Positions 14,518-14,919 of a stretch of DNA of 14,919 nt are shown here, one piece after another (the stretch's first letter is position 1; each line of letters starts with the position of its first letter). The stretch spans positions 1 through 14,919 of the forward strand of contig CAKZPJ010000555.1 of assembly GCA_937138955.1 (NCBI GenBank), given 5' to 3'. Below the pieces are notes generated by a model. The model was not told the DNA's origin and made no database searches. It saw nothing but the letters and a program-made list of their open reading frames with translations. Source of the DNA: an uncultured Flammeovirgaceae bacterium (lineage in GTDB: Bacteria; Bacteroidota; Bacteroidia; Cytophagales; Cyclobacteriaceae). Both the position numbers and the translations under genes were made by a program.

Positions 14518-14919
14518 ATGAAGAAGTCGATCAACTTGGGATTAGTATGTTTTATTGTATCATTACTAGCCTGTGAAAAGCCACCTGGCCCAGTGCCTTG
14601 CCAATCCTGTACTCCACCTTCATACCCTATTACTATTCATACTATGCACCCTAGTGCCGGTAATATTGGTGACGAAGTAGTACTGGTAGTAGATAATATA
14701 CCTGAAAATGTTATTTACGAGAGATGGAGCTATCAGAGTGGGTCTGAATATGAAAACGCCCCCTGGGTAACAGCTAAGGTAGGCGACAAGTCAGCCGTGG
14801 TACTTTCGGTAGCAAACCAAGCAGTAACCATAAAAATTCCTGATTTCTTAGATCCGGGCGACTATCAGGTTACTTTGTTTGTCGGTAGTCATGCAGTGAG
14901 TGCCCCAGGTAAATTTGAG
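14518..14919 (+). CDS. IPT/TIG-domain lipoprotein, N-terminal part
   Basis: The frame runs open to the window end, giving 134 residues of a longer protein. Residues 1-19 are a lipoprotein signal with lipobox SLLAC (Cys19), followed by a Pro/Cys-rich linker (CEKPPGPVPCQSCTPP). From about 37 the pattern of an IPT/TIG immunoglobulin-like domain appears: ITIHTMHPSAGNIGDEVVLV, then IPDFLDPGDYQVTLFVGSHAV. Such domains occur in Bacteroidota surface lipoproteins, often ahead of other binding modules. The gene is divergent from the sigma gene and carries the shared promoter motif, so it is a probable target of the sigma factor. The C-terminal part and total length are unknown. Confidence 0.85.
   Translation, partial: MKKSINLGLVCFIVSLLACEKPPGPVPCQSCTPPSYPITIHTMHPSAGNIGDEVVLVVDNIPENVIYERWSYQSGSEYENAPWVTAKVGDKSAVVLSVANQAVTIKIPDFLDPGDYQVTLFVGSHAVSAPGKFE

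Overview
The window looks like chromosomal DNA of a free-living Bacteroidota member, most likely class Cytophagia. Reasons: mid-40s GC by eye, the housekeeping protein types, upstream sites resembling the Bacteroidota -7 box TAnnTTTG instead of E. coli-type promoters, no clear Shine-Dalgarno sequences, and typical Bacteroidota accessory families (TPR-CHAT protein, ECF sigma factor with a TPR anti-sigma-like partner, IPT/TIG lipoprotein). No RNA genes, insertion sequences or CRISPR arrays were seen, and no gene-free stretch exceeds about 250 bases.

Left part (1-5721): the 3' end of an RluA/RluD-type pseudouridine synthase is followed by a secreted serine beta-lactamase-family protein. Facing it is a minus-strand run: CPBP membrane protease, DUF2007 protein, cdsA (overlapping reading frames), then gdhA and psd. 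cdsA and psd belong to phosphatidylethanolamine synthesis; a glutamate dehydrogenase gene sits between them.

Middle part (5722-9130): dusB (tRNA-dihydrouridine synthase) is interrupted by one in-frame TAG and overlaps an EamA-type transporter gene by four bases. Convergent to these are a secreted protein made of two related ~100-residue halves and a UmuD-like protein that keeps the catalytic Ser but lacks the catalytic Lys and the cleavage-site segment. Upstream of the latter lie a 12-bp and a 27-bp perfect palindrome, side by side.

Right part (9131-14919): a 1008-residue secreted/membrane-anchored TPR-CHAT (caspase-like) protein converges on a minus-strand operon of ECF sigma factor, membrane-anchored TPR anti-sigma-like protein and a 203-residue protein of unknown function. 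Divergent from the sigma gene is an IPT/TIG lipoprotein gene cut by the window end. Both sides of that divergent region carry the same two-part motif, GGTGACCT then CTACTAAC 13-14 bases later, each oriented toward its own gene; this is a strong candidate for the promoter recognised by the local sigma factor. The CHAT domain and the TPR part of the anti-sigma-like protein are both predicted to be periplasmic, so the region could encode a proteolysis-controlled envelope signalling module. That link is inference.
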